From: Saprospiraceae bacterium
Lineage (GTDB): Bacteria > Bacteroidota > Bacteroidia > Chitinophagales > JAHQVX01
Length of the DNA stretch: 33,243 nt
NCBI GenBank assembly: GCA_019634125.1
Contig: JAHQVX010000139.1
Location: 1 to 33,243 of the forward strand
Reading direction: 5' to 3'
A model generated the notes under the pieces. The model was given only the letters and a program-made list of their open reading frames with translations, did not search any database and was not told where the DNA came from. Numbering within the stretch: position 1 is the first letter of the stretch; each line of letters opens with the position of its first letter. Shown one piece after another: positions 21,232 to 31,080 of the stretch. A program made the position numbers and the translations under genes.

Positions 21232-22671
21232 ATGAGTGAATTGTACAGTAACGACATTGCATTTGAAACGAAGCAGCAGATGGCAGAACATCTCCAAGGC
21301 AAAGCCTTGGAGCTCGACGATACCGAAAAAAACTACAACAAACACTTTTATATTGAGAGCTACGGCTGTCAAATGAATTTTTCAGATAGTGAGATTGTAG
21401 CCTCCATCCTTAACGGAGCGGGATTTGGCCACACCAAAGACTTTACCCAAGCAGATCTCGTACTCATTAACACCTGTTCTATTCGAGAAAAAGCAGAACA
21501 AACAGTACGGAAACGACTTCAACTCTTCAATGGAGCCAAGAAGACGCGACCGAATATGATGGTAGGCGTTTTGGGATGTATGGCAGAACGATTAAAGAAG
21601 AAGTTTCTTGAAGAAGAAAAAATGGTTGATCTCGTAGTGGGCCCAGATGCATACCGTGATTTGCCGAAACTTGTTGCAGAGGCTGAAGGCGGACAAAAAG
21701 CAGTGAATGTCTTCCTATCCAAAGAAGAAACCTACGCAGATATCAACCCGATTCGACTCAACTCCAATGGTATTACAGCCTTCATTTCCATTATGCGCGG
21801 CTGTGATAATATGTGCTCATTTTGCGTAGTGCCATTCACTCGAGGTCGGGAAAGGAGTCGTTCGCCAGAAACTATTGTCGCTGAGGCACAAGAACTAGCC
21901 AACAAAGGTTATAAAGAAGTGACGTTACTAGGTCAAAATGTAGACTCCTACAAATGGTCAACCGAAGCATCTGAAGAAGTCGTGACTTTCGCCAACCTCT
22001 TAGAATTAGTTGCGCAAGTTAGCCCAGATCTTAGAGTGCGTTTCTCCACTTCCCATCCAAAAGATATTACCGATGATGTTTTACATACCATGGCTAAGTA
22101 TGAGAATATCTGCAACTACATTCACCTACCACTTCAAAGTGGGAATTCACGGATTCTCGAGAAGATGAATCGTACCTATGACCGGGAATGGTACATGCAG
22201 AAAGTTGATCGCATTCGAGAAATTATTCCAGATTGTGGCATCTCTTCAGATATGATCGCCGGTTTTTGCTCCGAAACCGAAGAAGAACACCAAGACACGT
22301 TATCCATGATGGACTATGTGAAGTACGATATGAGTTATATGTTTTTCTACAGCGAACGTCCAGGCACTCTAGCTGCTCGTAAATACGAAGATGATGTACC
22401 CATGGAAACGAAGAAAAGACGTTTGCAAGAAATTATCGACCTTCAGCAAAAGCATAGTGCAGAAAGCAACCAGCACGACATCGGAAAGACATTTAAAGTA
22501 CTTGTAGAGAAAGTGTCTAAAAAATCGGATCAAGAATTGGCCGGACGAAATTCTAGAAATAAAATGATTGTATTCCCACGTGAATCGTATAAAATTGGCC
22601 AGTATGTACATGTAAAAGTACATGATGCTACAAGTGCGACACTCATTGGAAAAGCAGTAAGGCCGGCGTAA
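21232..22671 (+). CDS. miaB: tRNA-2-methylthio-N6-(dimethylallyl)adenosine synthase MiaB
   Basis: A radical-SAM methylthiotransferase that adds the 2-methylthio group to i6A37 of tRNAs. The 479-aa protein has the N-terminal UPF0004 domain with cluster cysteines C46 (ESYGCQMN), C82 (NTCSIREKA) and C116 (GCMAER), the radical-SAM CxxxCxxC at C191, C195 and C198, and a C-terminal TRAM domain. [11 protein letters not shown] favours MiaB over MtaB/RimO. The start at 21232 (MSELYSND) is preferred to an upstream TTG. It heads a tightly packed operon; its TAA overlaps the next ATG as TAATG. Being an Fe-S enzyme, it depends on Suf. Codons 21-27 form an inverted repeat. Confidence 0.95.
   Translation: MSELYSNDIAFETKQQMAEHLQGKALELDDTEKNYNKHFYIESYGCQMNFSDSEIVASILNGAGFGHTKDFTQADLVLINTCSIREKAEQTVRKRLQLFNGAKKTRPNMMVGVLGCMAERLKKKFLEEEKMVDLVVGPDAYRDLPKLVAEAEGGQKAVNVFLSKEETYADINPIRLNSNGITAFISIMRGCDNMCSFCVVPFTRGRERSRSPETIVAEAQELANKGYKEVTLLGQNVDSYKWSTEASEEVVTFANLLELVAQVSPDLRVRFSTSHPKDITDDVLHTMAKYENICNYIHLPLQSGNSRILEKMNRTYDREWYMQKVDRIREIIPDCGISSDMIAGFCSETEEEHQDTLSMMDYVKYDMSYMFFYSERPGTLAARKYEDDVPMETKKRRLQEIIDLQQKHSAESNQHDIGKTFKVLVEKVSKKSDQELAGRNSRNKMIVFPRESYKIGQYVHVKVHDATSATLIGKAVRPA
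21292..21312. repeat. Intragenic inverted repeat, 9-bp arms, AAA loop (miaB)
   Basis: CTCCAAGGC, loop AAA, GCCTTGGAG, near the 5' end of miaB (LQGKALE codons). Confidence 0.8.
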
Positions 22672-23924
22672 TGGAGATTCAACAACTAAAACAACGCTTT
22701 GGAATTATTGGCAATTCACCCAAGCTCAATCATGCTTTGGCCATTGCAGAGCGGGTGGCTAGTACTGATCTCTCTGTATTAATTACCGGAGAAAGTGGTG
22801 TTGGGAAGGAAGTTTTTTCTAAAATTATTCATCAACTCAGTACACGGAAACACGAGCCGTTTATCGCCGTGAATACCGGAGCTATTCCTGAGGGTACCAT
22901 TGATTCAGAGTTGTTTGGTCATAAGAAAGGGGCCTTTACAGGTGCTTCCGATAATCGCAAAGGGTACTTCGAAACAGTGAATGGCGGAACCATCTTTTTA
23001 GATGAGATTGGGGAGATGCCTATCGGAACTCAAGCCCGTTTGCTCCGTGTCCTTGAAAGTGGCGAGTTTATTCGAGTAGGGGACTCAGAAGTGCAGAAAA
23101 CCGATGTTCGAATTATTGCCGCTACTAATGTAGACTTACTAAAGAAAGTCCGGGAAGGTAAGTTTCGGGAAGACTTGTATTTCCGATTAAATACGGTTCC
23201 TATTAATGTACCACCCTTAAGAGAACGTAGAGAAGATATTTACTTGTTGTTCCGAAAGTTTGCTACTGATTTTGCAGAGCGCTATCGATCTGTTCCCGTC
23301 AATTTAACCGAAGATGCGCAACTGTTATTGAGTGGTTACCGCTTTCCTGGGAATATTCGAGAGTTGAAAAATATTGCGGAACAAGTTTCGGTACTCACCC
23401 AACACGATACCGTAACAGCAGATGAATTGAGAATTATACTTCCTGTTCAGCCTACAGCTATGATTGTTGCTCCAGAGCAAGAAGGCATTGATGAACGGGA
23501 AATTCTTTACAAGATGTTGTTTGAAATGAAGCACGATTTAAACAACATAAAAAGTTATTTGTGGACCAGCGGGCACCAAGCGGCATTTGAAGGCGGGCAA
23601 ATGAGTAAGCCAGAATTAATTCAGCAAGAAGACATTCAGCCTATGCCCAGTGCACCAGCTATTCCAGCCGTCTCATATCCTAAACGAGAGCAGTATTTTA
23701 TGAATCCGCCTTCGGAGAATCAACCTGTGATTTTAAGTAACTCCGATACCGTTTATGAAGTAGATAGCTTTGAGGAATCTTTGTCTATTGCCGAAATGGA
23801 GAAAGAGTTGATCCAGAAAGCTTTAACTAAGCACAAGGGCCGACGAAAAAAAGCGGCTTTAGACTTGGGGATTTCTGAACGTACTTTATACCGAAAAATT
23901 AAAGAGTATGACATCGATGGCTAA
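22671..23924 (+). CDS. Sigma-54-dependent transcriptional activator without sensor domain
   Basis: A 417-aa bacterial enhancer-binding protein. The AAA+ domain starts at once: Walker A GESGVGKE (40-47), the sigma-54 contact loop GAFTGA (87-92) and Walker B TIFLDE (107-112). A Fis-type helix-turn-helix closes the protein (AALDLGISERTLYRKIKEY). There is no receiver, GAF or PAS domain at the N-terminus, so activity is likely set by another protein or by level, as for PspF. Between them (about 265-370) lies a low-complexity, proline/glutamine-containing linker. It sits between miaB and lptE, overlapping both. The nearby groES gene has a near-consensus sigma-54 promoter, a plausible target (inferred). 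Confidence 0.93.
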   Translation: MEIQQLKQRFGIIGNSPKLNHALAIAERVASTDLSVLITGESGVGKEVFSKIIHQLSTRKHEPFIAVNTGAIPEGTIDSELFGHKKGAFTGASDNRKGYFETVNGGTIFLDEIGEMPIGTQARLLRVLESGEFIRVGDSEVQKTDVRIIAATNVDLLKKVREGKFREDLYFRLNTVPINVPPLRERREDIYLLFRKFATDFAERYRSVPVNLTEDAQLLLSGYRFPGNIRELKNIAEQVSVLTQHDTVTADELRIILPVQPTAMIVAPEQEGIDEREILYKMLFEMKHDLNNIKSYLWTSGHQAAFEGGQMSKPELIQQEDIQPMPSAPAIPAVSYPKREQYFMNPPSENQPVILSNSDTVYEVDSFEESLSIAEMEKELIQKALTKHKGRRKKAALDLGISERTLYRKIKEYDIDG

Positions 23925-24402
23925 GTGGAGTCTTTTGATTGGTTTTTTTCTTTTGAGTGCCTGTAAATATAGCTTGTCGGGCTTTGATGTAAATGCGGAA
24001 ACGGCTGTTGTAAAGTATTTTCAAAACCAGGCTCCGATTCAAAGTGCGGATTTGAGTCAGGTATTTACGAATAAGTTAGAGCAACGAATTATACGTGAAA
24101 CACCGGTTCGATTGGTGCAGAGTAACGGGGAAATTGAATTCTCTGGAACGATAACGAATTATACGATTCGTCCGTTGGCAGTGGCTGCGGATGACCGAAC
24201 TCAGCAGAGTGAGCTGACGTTGACGGTGCAAGTGGAGTATAAGAATTCGAAGGATGAGGACTTGAACTTCCGGGAATCTTTTCGAGCATCTGAACAATTT
24301 GATGCGAATGCGGATTTGACATCGATAGAAGAAGAGTTGTTAGACAGTATTACCGATCAGTTGGTAGCTGCTATTTTTAACCGTGCATTTGCAAATTGGT
24401 AA
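23908..24402 (+). CDS. lptE: LptE-family LPS-assembly lipoprotein
   Basis: A 164-aa outer-membrane lipoprotein; LLSACKYSLSGF gives the lipobox with the acylated cysteine at about residue 19. The rest (YFQNQAPIQSADLSQVFTNKLEQRI, GTITNYTIRPLAV, SELTLTVQVEY) follows the Bacteroidota LptE pattern, the plug partner of LptD for LPS delivery to the cell surface. It overlaps the upstream gene by 17 nt (8 nt if the second ATG at 23917 is used) and its TAA overlaps the next ATG. lptD is not in the window. Identification is by pattern and conserved order, not by strong motifs. Confidence 0.85.
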   Translation: MTSMAKWSLLIGFFLLSACKYSLSGFDVNAETAVVKYFQNQAPIQSADLSQVFTNKLEQRIIRETPVRLVQSNGEIEFSGTITNYTIRPLAVAADDRTQQSELTLTVQVEYKNSKDEDLNFRESFRASEQFDANADLTSIEEELLDSITDQLVAAIFNRAFANW

Positions 24403-25382
24403 TGAAAGTAGAAGAATTAGCCATAACGTCGTTTGCGGATTTAGAAGCGCTGCCTTTGGCAGCGCTCAAGGAACTCGTACACCAATATCCAACAGCGAGT
24501 ATCCCAGCAATGGTCGCCGCTCGAAAAGCCCACCAAGAGAAAGATCCTGATTTTGAACATCTTCTTACCCATGCTGCCCTTCGCTTACCCTCAAGAAGCG
24601 TCTTGAAAGACTATGTATTAGCCAGTTTTGCTGAGGAAACGGAAGAACAAACAGTTGAGGTTTCAGAGAAGCCAGAAGCACCAGTATTAACAGATCCAAT
24701 CCCAGAGCAGGTACCATTCGAGCAAGAAGCACATCTAGATGGTTCCACGGAAGATGAATCGGAAGGTTCAGACAGAGCGTCTACAAATGCTGAACAGGCC
24801 TTTCAAGAAGAGGCAGTGCCTTCCGAAAATGCTTTAGATAACATGTATGCAGCCCAAGCCTATGCTGCGAATTTAGAAGCCGAGCTGAAAGAAATGCCCG
24901 CCGACTTAATTGAGCAGCAATTAGAATTGAGGAATTCGGCAAAAGGAAATGATGAGTCAACACCTGTTTCTGAAGATATTATCCTAGAAGTGAACCAGTC
25001 GGATGATGTGAAAAGCTTTACCGATTGGCTGTCGGCTTTTACTCAAGAAGAAGCGACAAGCTTAGACGAAACGCTACCTGAAGTCAAAGAAGAAGTGGTG
25101 GAATCACAACAGGAAGTTCAGTCTTCGCCTCGTCCAAGCATTCGGCGGGAAATTAAAGAAGACCAATTGGAGAGCACGAAAATGGAACGAGTGCACGAAA
25201 TGGCCAAGAAAAGTATTTCTAAGGATAAAAGCTTTTATACTGAAACCTTGGCTAAGATTTATTGGGACCAAAAGAAGTGGAAACAAGCCATTGATGTTTA
25301 CGAGGTATTAAGTTTGAAATATCCCGAAAAAAGCACTTACTTTGCAGCCCAAATTGATTTGTTGAAAGAAAATTTGAAGTGA
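24402..25382 (+). CDS. Acidic protein with C-terminal TPR-like repeat
   Basis: A 326-aa protein without signal peptide. The first about 75 residues are helical (SFADLEALPLAALKELVHQYP, then AMVAARKAHQEKDPDFEHLL); residues 80-260 are strongly acidic and low in complexity (many E, Q, S, P); the last about 60 (SFYTETLAKIYWDQKKWKQAIDVYEVLSLKYPEKS) form one TPR-like unit. The layout suggests an adaptor, but no function is known to me. It lies between lptE and secG and overlaps both (TAATG and TGATG), so it is translated with envelope-biogenesis genes. An inverted repeat (24446-24466) sits near the 5' end. Confidence 0.75.
   Translation: MKVEELAITSFADLEALPLAALKELVHQYPTASIPAMVAARKAHQEKDPDFEHLLTHAALRLPSRSVLKDYVLASFAEETEEQTVEVSEKPEAPVLTDPIPEQVPFEQEAHLDGSTEDESEGSDRASTNAEQAFQEEAVPSENALDNMYAAQAYAANLEAELKEMPADLIEQQLELRNSAKGNDESTPVSEDIILEVNQSDDVKSFTDWLSAFTQEEATSLDETLPEVKEEVVESQQEVQSSPRPSIRREIKEDQLESTKMERVHEMAKKSISKDKSFYTETLAKIYWDQKKWKQAIDVYEVLSLKYPEKSTYFAAQIDLLKENLK
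24446..24466. repeat. Intragenic inverted repeat, 9-bp arms, TTT loop (TPR-like gene)
   Basis: AGCGCTGCC, loop TTT, GGCAGCGCT, over the EALPLAALK codons, 44 nt from the start codon. Confidence 0.8.
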
Positions 25383-25780
25383 TGGGAATTTTCCTAGTTA
25401 TATTAATCATCTTAATTAGCCTCTTATTAGCAGGTATCGTTTTGATTCAAAACCCGAAAGGGGGAGGATTAGACGCTACATTTGGAGGTGTTTCAAGTAA
25501 TACATTCGGTGCGCAACGCACTACGGATTTCTTAGAGAAGGGAACTTGGTACTTAGCAGTTGCTTTATTAGTAGCGAGTTTAGCCACTTCTTTATACTTC
25601 CGAAGCAATGGCGATTCTGGAACACGATCTGTGACTCAAGGTGTGGCTCCAATTACACAACCTGTAAATGAAGCTCCAGCTGTTCCTAGTGATATTTCGG
25701 TAGTACCTACTAACGATGGTGCGGCCAATGATGCGGGAACGACAACCGATCCACAGCCTGCTGATAATACGCCAGATTAA
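25382..25780 (+). CDS. secG: Preprotein translocase subunit SecG
   Basis: The small non-essential subunit of SecYEG, assisting protein export. The 132-aa product has two membrane helices (about 3-22 and 52-72) flanking the conserved IQNPKGGGLDATFGG loop and SSNTFGAQRTTDFLEKGTW. The C-terminal 55 residues are an extracytoplasmic, Thr/Pro/Asp-rich tail, longer than in E. coli SecG. The ATG overlaps the preceding TGA. A terminator follows, separating it from groS-groL. Confidence 0.93.
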   Translation: MGIFLVILIILISLLLAGIVLIQNPKGGGLDATFGGVSSNTFGAQRTTDFLEKGTWYLAVALLVASLATSLYFRSNGDSGTRSVTQGVAPITQPVNEAPAVPSDISVVPTNDGAANDAGTTTDPQPADNTPD

Positions 25781-25801
25781 GGTGTGAAAAATACTTGAAT
25801 G

Positions 25802-25831
25802 AAACCCCCTCGGCAAAGCTGAGGGGGTTTT
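25802..25831 (+). terminator. Rho-independent terminator of the miaB-secG operon
   Basis: AAACCCCCTCGGC, loop AAA, GCTGAGGGGGTTT with one G-U pair, then T. It lies 21 nt after the secG stop. Confidence 0.85.
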
Positions 25832-25917
25832 GCATTTTAGACACCAAACTGTCAAAATACCAACCGCATTCTGCCCAACTGACAGCCCTCGCAGAAATTA
25901 TGGCGCAAAATGCCCAA

Positions 25918-25933
25918 TGGCACTAAATGTGTT
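25918..25933 (+). promoter_or_regulatory. Sigma-54-like promoter upstream of groES
   Basis: TGGCACTAAATGTGTT: the minus-24 element TGGCAC is perfect; the minus-12 element has GT instead of GC at the right spacing (GG-N10-GT). The predicted start would be near 25945, about 42 nt before the groES ATG. No TAnnTTTG box is seen in the 206-nt gap. The gap also holds the secG terminator and a loose CTGTCA/TGACAG dyad (25850-25884). Confidence 0.4.
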
Positions 25934-25986
25934 CTCTCCAGCCTGTACAACACAATTTTAATTTAAACACTAAATACAAAACGAAA

Positions 25987-26265
25987 ATGGCCGAATTAAA
26001 CATTACGCCTTTGGCAGATCGAGTAGTTGTTCAGCCTGCAGAAGCAGAAACTACAACCGCATCTGGAATTATTATTCCAGATACGGCTCAAGAAAAACCT
26101 CAAAAAGGAAGCGTAGTAGCCGTTGGCTCTGGAAAAAAAGATGAACCAATGACCGTTAAAATTGGCGATGCTGTCCTCTATGGAAAATACTCAGGAACAG
26201 AAATCACTATCGACGGAAACGATTACCTAATCATGAGAGAATCTGATATTCTCGCTATCGTTTAA
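25987..26265 (+). CDS. groS: Co-chaperonin GroES
   Basis: The 10-kDa heptameric lid of the GroEL chamber. The 92-aa product is normal: [17 protein letters not shown] at the start, the mobile loop [17 protein letters not shown] (about 18-34), and [14 protein letters not shown] near the end. The ATG at 25987 (MAELNITPL) is right; an in-frame ATG at 25927 would add 20 residues outside the family. A near-consensus sigma-54 promoter precedes it. groL follows after 33 nt. Confidence 0.97.
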   Translation: MAELNITPLADRVVVQPAEAETTTASGIIIPDTAQEKPQKGSVVAVGSGKKDEPMTVKIGDAVLYGKYSGTEITIDGNDYLIMRESDILAIV

Positions 26266-26277
26266 ATCCCCATTTAA

Positions 26278-27930
<1,653 letters not shown>

Positions 27931-27953
27931 TCATTTCCTGGTTTTGGAATTCG

Positions 27954-27990
27954 ACCCCATCTCGGCAAAGCCGAGATGGGGTTTTTCTTT
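27954..27990 (+). terminator. Rho-independent terminator of groS-groL
   Basis: ACCCCATCTCGGC, loop AAA, GCCGAGATGGGGT: perfect 13-bp stem followed by a T-rich run. It is the longest stem in the window. Confidence 0.95.
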
Positions 27991-28009
27991 TTATCCCTAC
28001 CTTTATAAT

Positions 28010-28429
28010 ATGAAAAGAAATTTGCTATCAATTGCTGCCCTCTCCATCCTCCTTTTCTTAGCTTGTTCAGATGATGGTGGGGATACTGGCCCTGCAGTTA
28101 CTCTAGCCACCATTACCTTTGAAATGGATGGTTTCGCTTCTGGAAATGGAACCATCACCACTCAAATCGACAATTCGATTCAGACCTATGATTTAGCACT
28201 ACCGTTCAGTCAGTCATTTACTCAAGTGCCTGTCACTGTAGGAACATTTCTAAGTATGGAAGTGACCTATACCATCGATTGTGCAGTAAGCCCCGGAGTA
28301 CCAGATGTATGTGATCAAGTAGCAGGAAACCTGAGAATAGAAGCCAACGGTAATATTCTAGCTACAGGGTCTGTAGATTCAGATCTTCCGAATGAACCCA
28401 CCACAGTAACTGTAGAATATACGTTTTAA
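28010..28429 (+). CDS. Small putative surface lipoprotein
   Basis: A 139-aa lipoprotein of unknown function. The signal peptide ends in LLFLAC, and the mature protein begins CSDDGGD; acidic residues straight after the cysteine resemble the lipoprotein export signal that sends lipoproteins to the cell surface in Flavobacteria. The rest is beta-rich with two further cysteines (TIDCAVSPGVPDVCDQ). The start at 28010 begins the signal peptide; an earlier in-frame start at 27944 lies in the groL terminator. TACCTTTA just upstream is one mismatch from the minus-7 box. It is convergent with the next gene, 6 nt between stops. Confidence 0.75.
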   Translation: MKRNLLSIAALSILLFLACSDDGGDTGPAVTLATITFEMDGFASGNGTITTQIDNSIQTYDLALPFSQSFTQVPVTVGTFLSMEVTYTIDCAVSPGVPDVCDQVAGNLRIEANGNILATGSVDSDLPNEPTTVTVEYTF

Positions 28430-28435
28430 GAAAGT

Positions 28436-29110
28436 TTACTTGTCGTAACGAGTAAGTTCGGAATAACCAATGAGCTTTCCGTTCTTGTTGTACGATTCAG
28501 ATTTTACCACGCCAATATTTTCACTGACCCATTCTGTAGCACTTCCTTTTACGTTAATAAATCCCGTTTTAGAAGTAAAGTCGTAAGACAATTTCACACA
28601 GTCAAACGTACCAGCTGGGGTAGTAATAGATTCAATGGCTTCTACCTTTCGATTGAAAATGCTAAAGCCCAATCGCATTAGTGTTGTTCCAGAACTTTGC
28701 AGTTCTGCATTCAATTCTCCAGCTTCTAATTCATCACCTACTTGCATGTTTGCTGGAAAGGTGAGGAAGTCGCCGTCCATTTCAATCTCAAATTCACTGG
28801 CAGCCAAATTACCCGTGTCTAAGTAATTGGCCATTTCAACCTGAAAACCACCATCAGCACATTGAACGTTGTACTCCATTTGCGACACTTCTTTGTCTTT
28901 CTTGTCAAAGATTGTTGCTTGGAATACTGCTGAAGCAGGACTAGAGTCAATCACTAAATGCTCGGTACGGCCAGTAGCTTTCCCTTTGGCATTGTAATTC
29001 GTTAATTCTAAAAATACTCCTTCGGTCAATGGCGCATACGTATCGCAATTCTGACCATGTGTAAACGTTGAAAAGCCAATTAATAAGGCTAAAAAAATGA
29101 GATTTTTCAT
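28436..29110 (-). CDS. Secreted DUF3108/TapB-like protein
   Basis: A 224-aa exported protein with a cleavable signal (FSTFTHGQ, about residue 20). The mature part (EGVFLELTNYNAKGKATGRTEH, then AIESITTPAGTFDCVKLSYDF and a final YNKNGKLIGYSELTRY) follows the beta-sheet pattern of DUF3108/TapB-like proteins, whose function is unknown. An exact minus-7 box TACCTTTG (29127-29134) lies 16 nt upstream of the start. It is divergent from mnmA and convergent with the lipoprotein gene. Confidence 0.7.
   Translation of the reverse strand: MKNLIFLALLIGFSTFTHGQNCDTYAPLTEGVFLELTNYNAKGKATGRTEHLVIDSSPASAVFQATIFDKKDKEVSQMEYNVQCADGGFQVEMANYLDTGNLAASEFEIEMDGDFLTFPANMQVGDELEAGELNAELQSSGTTLMRLGFSIFNRKVEAIESITTPAGTFDCVKLSYDFTSKTGFINVKGSATEWVSENIGVVKSESYNKNGKLIGYSELTRYDK
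28690..28707. repeat. Intragenic inverted repeat, 7-bp arms, 4-nt loop (DUF3108-like gene)
   Basis: CAGAACT, loop TTGC, AGTTCTG. It is short enough to arise by chance and is listed only for completeness with the longer ones. Confidence 0.4.
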
Positions 29111-29126
29111 AAGATTAAGTTTGGTG

Positions 29127-29134
29127 CAAAGGTA
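29127..29134 (-). promoter_or_regulatory. Minus-7 box TACCTTTG for the DUF3108-like gene
   Basis: Exact TAnnTTTG on the minus strand in the 92-nt divergent gap with mnmA; the implied leader is about 10-12 nt. Confidence 0.45.
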
Positions 29135-29174
29135 TTAAAACTTTACAGTTTAGTGTTTTACCCATTGCAATCTC

Positions 29175-29182
29175 TATTTTTG
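29175..29182 (+). promoter_or_regulatory. Minus-7 box TATTTTTG for mnmA
   Basis: Exact TAnnTTTG match, forming part of the palindrome ATTTTTGCAAAAAT, 20 nt before the mnmA ATG. It is the same string as in front of miaB and ferredoxin. Confidence 0.5.
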
Positions 29183-29202
29183 CAAAAATTATTAAAGAAC
29201 AC

Positions 29203-30306
29203 ATGAGTAAAGGCAAAGTCTTAGTAGCGATGAGCGGCGGTATTGATAGCACCGTCACAGCTATTATGTTGCATAAGCAAGGGTATGAAGTGATTGGAAT
29301 TACTATGAAAACATGGGATTATGCCACTTCTGGAGGATCGAAGAAAGAAACCGGCTGTTGTTCGTTGGACTCAATCAACGATGCTCGAGCGATTGCGGTT
29401 GAATTAGGCTTCCCGCATTACATTGTAGATATCCGACCTGAGTTTGGGGGCGCTGTTATCAATAATTTTATAGAAGAGTATTTAGCTGGCCGTACCCCAA
29501 ATCCTTGTGTGTTATGTAATACGCACATCAAGTGGGAAGCCCTTTTAAAGCGGGCCGATGACATGGGCTGTGAATTCATTGCTACAGGCCATTATGCAAA
29601 ACATAATTATAGCGCAGAACATGACCGTTATTTTGTTACGGCAGCAGTGGATCAACGAAAAGACCAATCCTATGTCTTGTGGGGGCTTAGCCAAGAAAGT
29701 TTGAAACGAAGCATCTTTCCACTTGGTCCGTTTGAGAAGTCGGAGATTCGTCAGATGGCGCATGATTGGGGCTATGAGGAAATTGCCAAAAAAGCAGAAA
29801 GCTTTGAGATTTGTTTTGTGCCCGATAATGATTATCGAGGCTTTCTAAAGCGGAATGTAGATGGCCTTCAAGAGGAAGTGGCAGGGGGAACCTTTGTTGA
29901 TGTAGAAGGAAATATCCTTGGACAACACGAAGGCTATCCTTTCTTTACAATAGGTCAGCGTAAAGGTTTAGGTTTAGCCTTTGGTGAGCCGATGTACGTT
30001 ACTGAAATTCGGCCAGAAACCAATACGGTGGTGTTAGGAAAAGAAAAAGAACTCGTCAGAAAAGGCATGTATGTCCACAATGTGACCTTGCAGAAAATAG
30101 GCGAAATTGAAGATGGTATGGAAGCTTTAGTTAAAGTTCGGTATAAGGATAAAGGCGCGATGGCTAAGCTATATAAAGAAGATAGCATGGTGCGGGTAGA
30201 GTTTTATACCGATGTGAAAGGAATTGCTCCTGGACAAAGTGCTGTCTTTTACGACGGAGATGACGTCTTAGGAGGTGGGAACATACATTCTAGCTTTCAT
30301 TTGTAA
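29203..30306 (+). CDS. mnmA: tRNA-specific 2-thiouridylase MnmA
   Basis: Makes 2-thiouridine at position 34 of Lys, Glu and Gln tRNAs, using ATP and a relayed persulfide. The 367-aa protein has the PP-loop SGGIDS (11-16), the catalytic cysteine C105 in NPCVLCN, and the second cysteine C204 in ESFEICFVPD, plus the C-terminal beta-barrel region (GQRKGLGLAFGEPMYVT, then FYDGDDVLGGG). It is complete. A minus-7 box precedes it, and a lipoprotein gene follows after 9 nt. It is the second tRNA-modifying sulfur-transfer gene in the window after miaB. Confidence 0.96.
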   Translation: MSKGKVLVAMSGGIDSTVTAIMLHKQGYEVIGITMKTWDYATSGGSKKETGCCSLDSINDARAIAVELGFPHYIVDIRPEFGGAVINNFIEEYLAGRTPNPCVLCNTHIKWEALLKRADDMGCEFIATGHYAKHNYSAEHDRYFVTAAVDQRKDQSYVLWGLSQESLKRSIFPLGPFEKSEIRQMAHDWGYEEIAKKAESFEICFVPDNDYRGFLKRNVDGLQEEVAGGTFVDVEGNILGQHEGYPFFTIGQRKGLGLAFGEPMYVTEIRPETNTVVLGKEKELVRKGMYVHNVTLQKIGEIEDGMEALVKVRYKDKGAMAKLYKEDSMVRVEFYTDVKGIAPGQSAVFYDGDDVLGGGNIHSSFHL

Positions 30307-30315
30307 ATTAGTGAC

Positions 30316-31080
30316 ATGAATCGATTACTGTTTTTCTTTCTTATTGGCTTTTCCGCGTTGGTGTTTTCAAATTGCTCCGACGATGGCGGAACCGATATTG
30401 ATAGCTCAAGTACGCCCTTCTTTCCTTTAGAAACCGGCCATTGGGTAGAATATAAATTGGACTCTGTTATTTACGACGATTTCGATAATTCGGTAACAAA
30501 TACGGAGCGTTACCTTAGAATTGAAGTGGGCGAGCAAGTGAATGATGGAGTAGGCGGTACCTTGACTGAGCTCTTCCTTTTTGAAAAGGTTAATCCTACA
30601 GATAATTACAGCTTAGAAAAAGTGTGGTTCGCCAAAGTAGACAATGGGGTTCTAGAAACCGTTGAAGACAACTTGCGCTTTATTAAGCTCGATTTACCCC
30701 CGACTACTGGTAAAAGTTGGGAAGGCAATCAGTTCATTTTTCCAGATAATGGCGACAACCCGAATAATTCGACTGATTTCTATGAAGGTTGGGATTATTT
30801 CTACGAGGAAGTAGGCAGCCCATTCGAAATCAACGGCTTGTCATTTAACAATACGGTATTGGTCAATGAGGTGGATGAGTTTGGCATTGTAACTACGCAC
30901 CGAATTGGCTACACGAGGTATGCTGAGAATGTAGGTGTGGTTCGAAAACACTGGGAAATGGTGATTGAGAACTGTGGTACACCGGGTTGTAGTGAAAAGG
31001 AGTTGCCCGTGATTGACCGTTCTATTGGTCGCAAAGGCTTCTTTGTAGATTGGTACTTGATCGATTATAAGCGCGATTAA
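30316..31080 (+). CDS. Putative surface lipoprotein
   Basis: A 254-aa lipoprotein of unknown function. The signal peptide ends in LVFSNC and the mature protein begins CSDDGGTDID, the same acidic pattern after the lipid cysteine as the gene at 28010, suggesting surface export. The body (FFPLETGHWVEYKLDSVIYDD at the start, ENVGVVRKHWEMVIENCGTPGC near the end) is typical of secreted Bacteroidota proteins that begin with a G-x-W-x-Y motif; no enzyme motif is seen. It starts 9 nt after mnmA and probably shares its transcript. Its stop overlaps convergent coaE in TTAA (31077-31080). Confidence 0.78.
   Translation: MNRLLFFFLIGFSALVFSNCSDDGGTDIDSSSTPFFPLETGHWVEYKLDSVIYDDFDNSVTNTERYLRIEVGEQVNDGVGGTLTELFLFEKVNPTDNYSLEKVWFAKVDNGVLETVEDNLRFIKLDLPPTTGKSWEGNQFIFPDNGDNPNNSTDFYEGWDYFYEEVGSPFEINGLSFNNTVLVNEVDEFGIVTTHRIGYTRYAENVGVVRKHWEMVIENCGTPGCSEKELPVIDRSIGRKGFFVDWYLIDYKRD

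Noticed and set aside
25901-25915. A second sigma-54-like element (TGGCGC...TGCC) just upstream of the one reported
   Set aside because: The spacing between GG and GC is 8 rather than 10 bases, so it does not fit the minus-24/minus-12 geometry.
25801-25990. CIRCE-type (HrcA) operator in front of groES
   Set aside because: The expected TTAGCACTC-N9-GAGTGCTAA is absent; only a loose CTGTCA/TGACAG dyad with a long loop is present.
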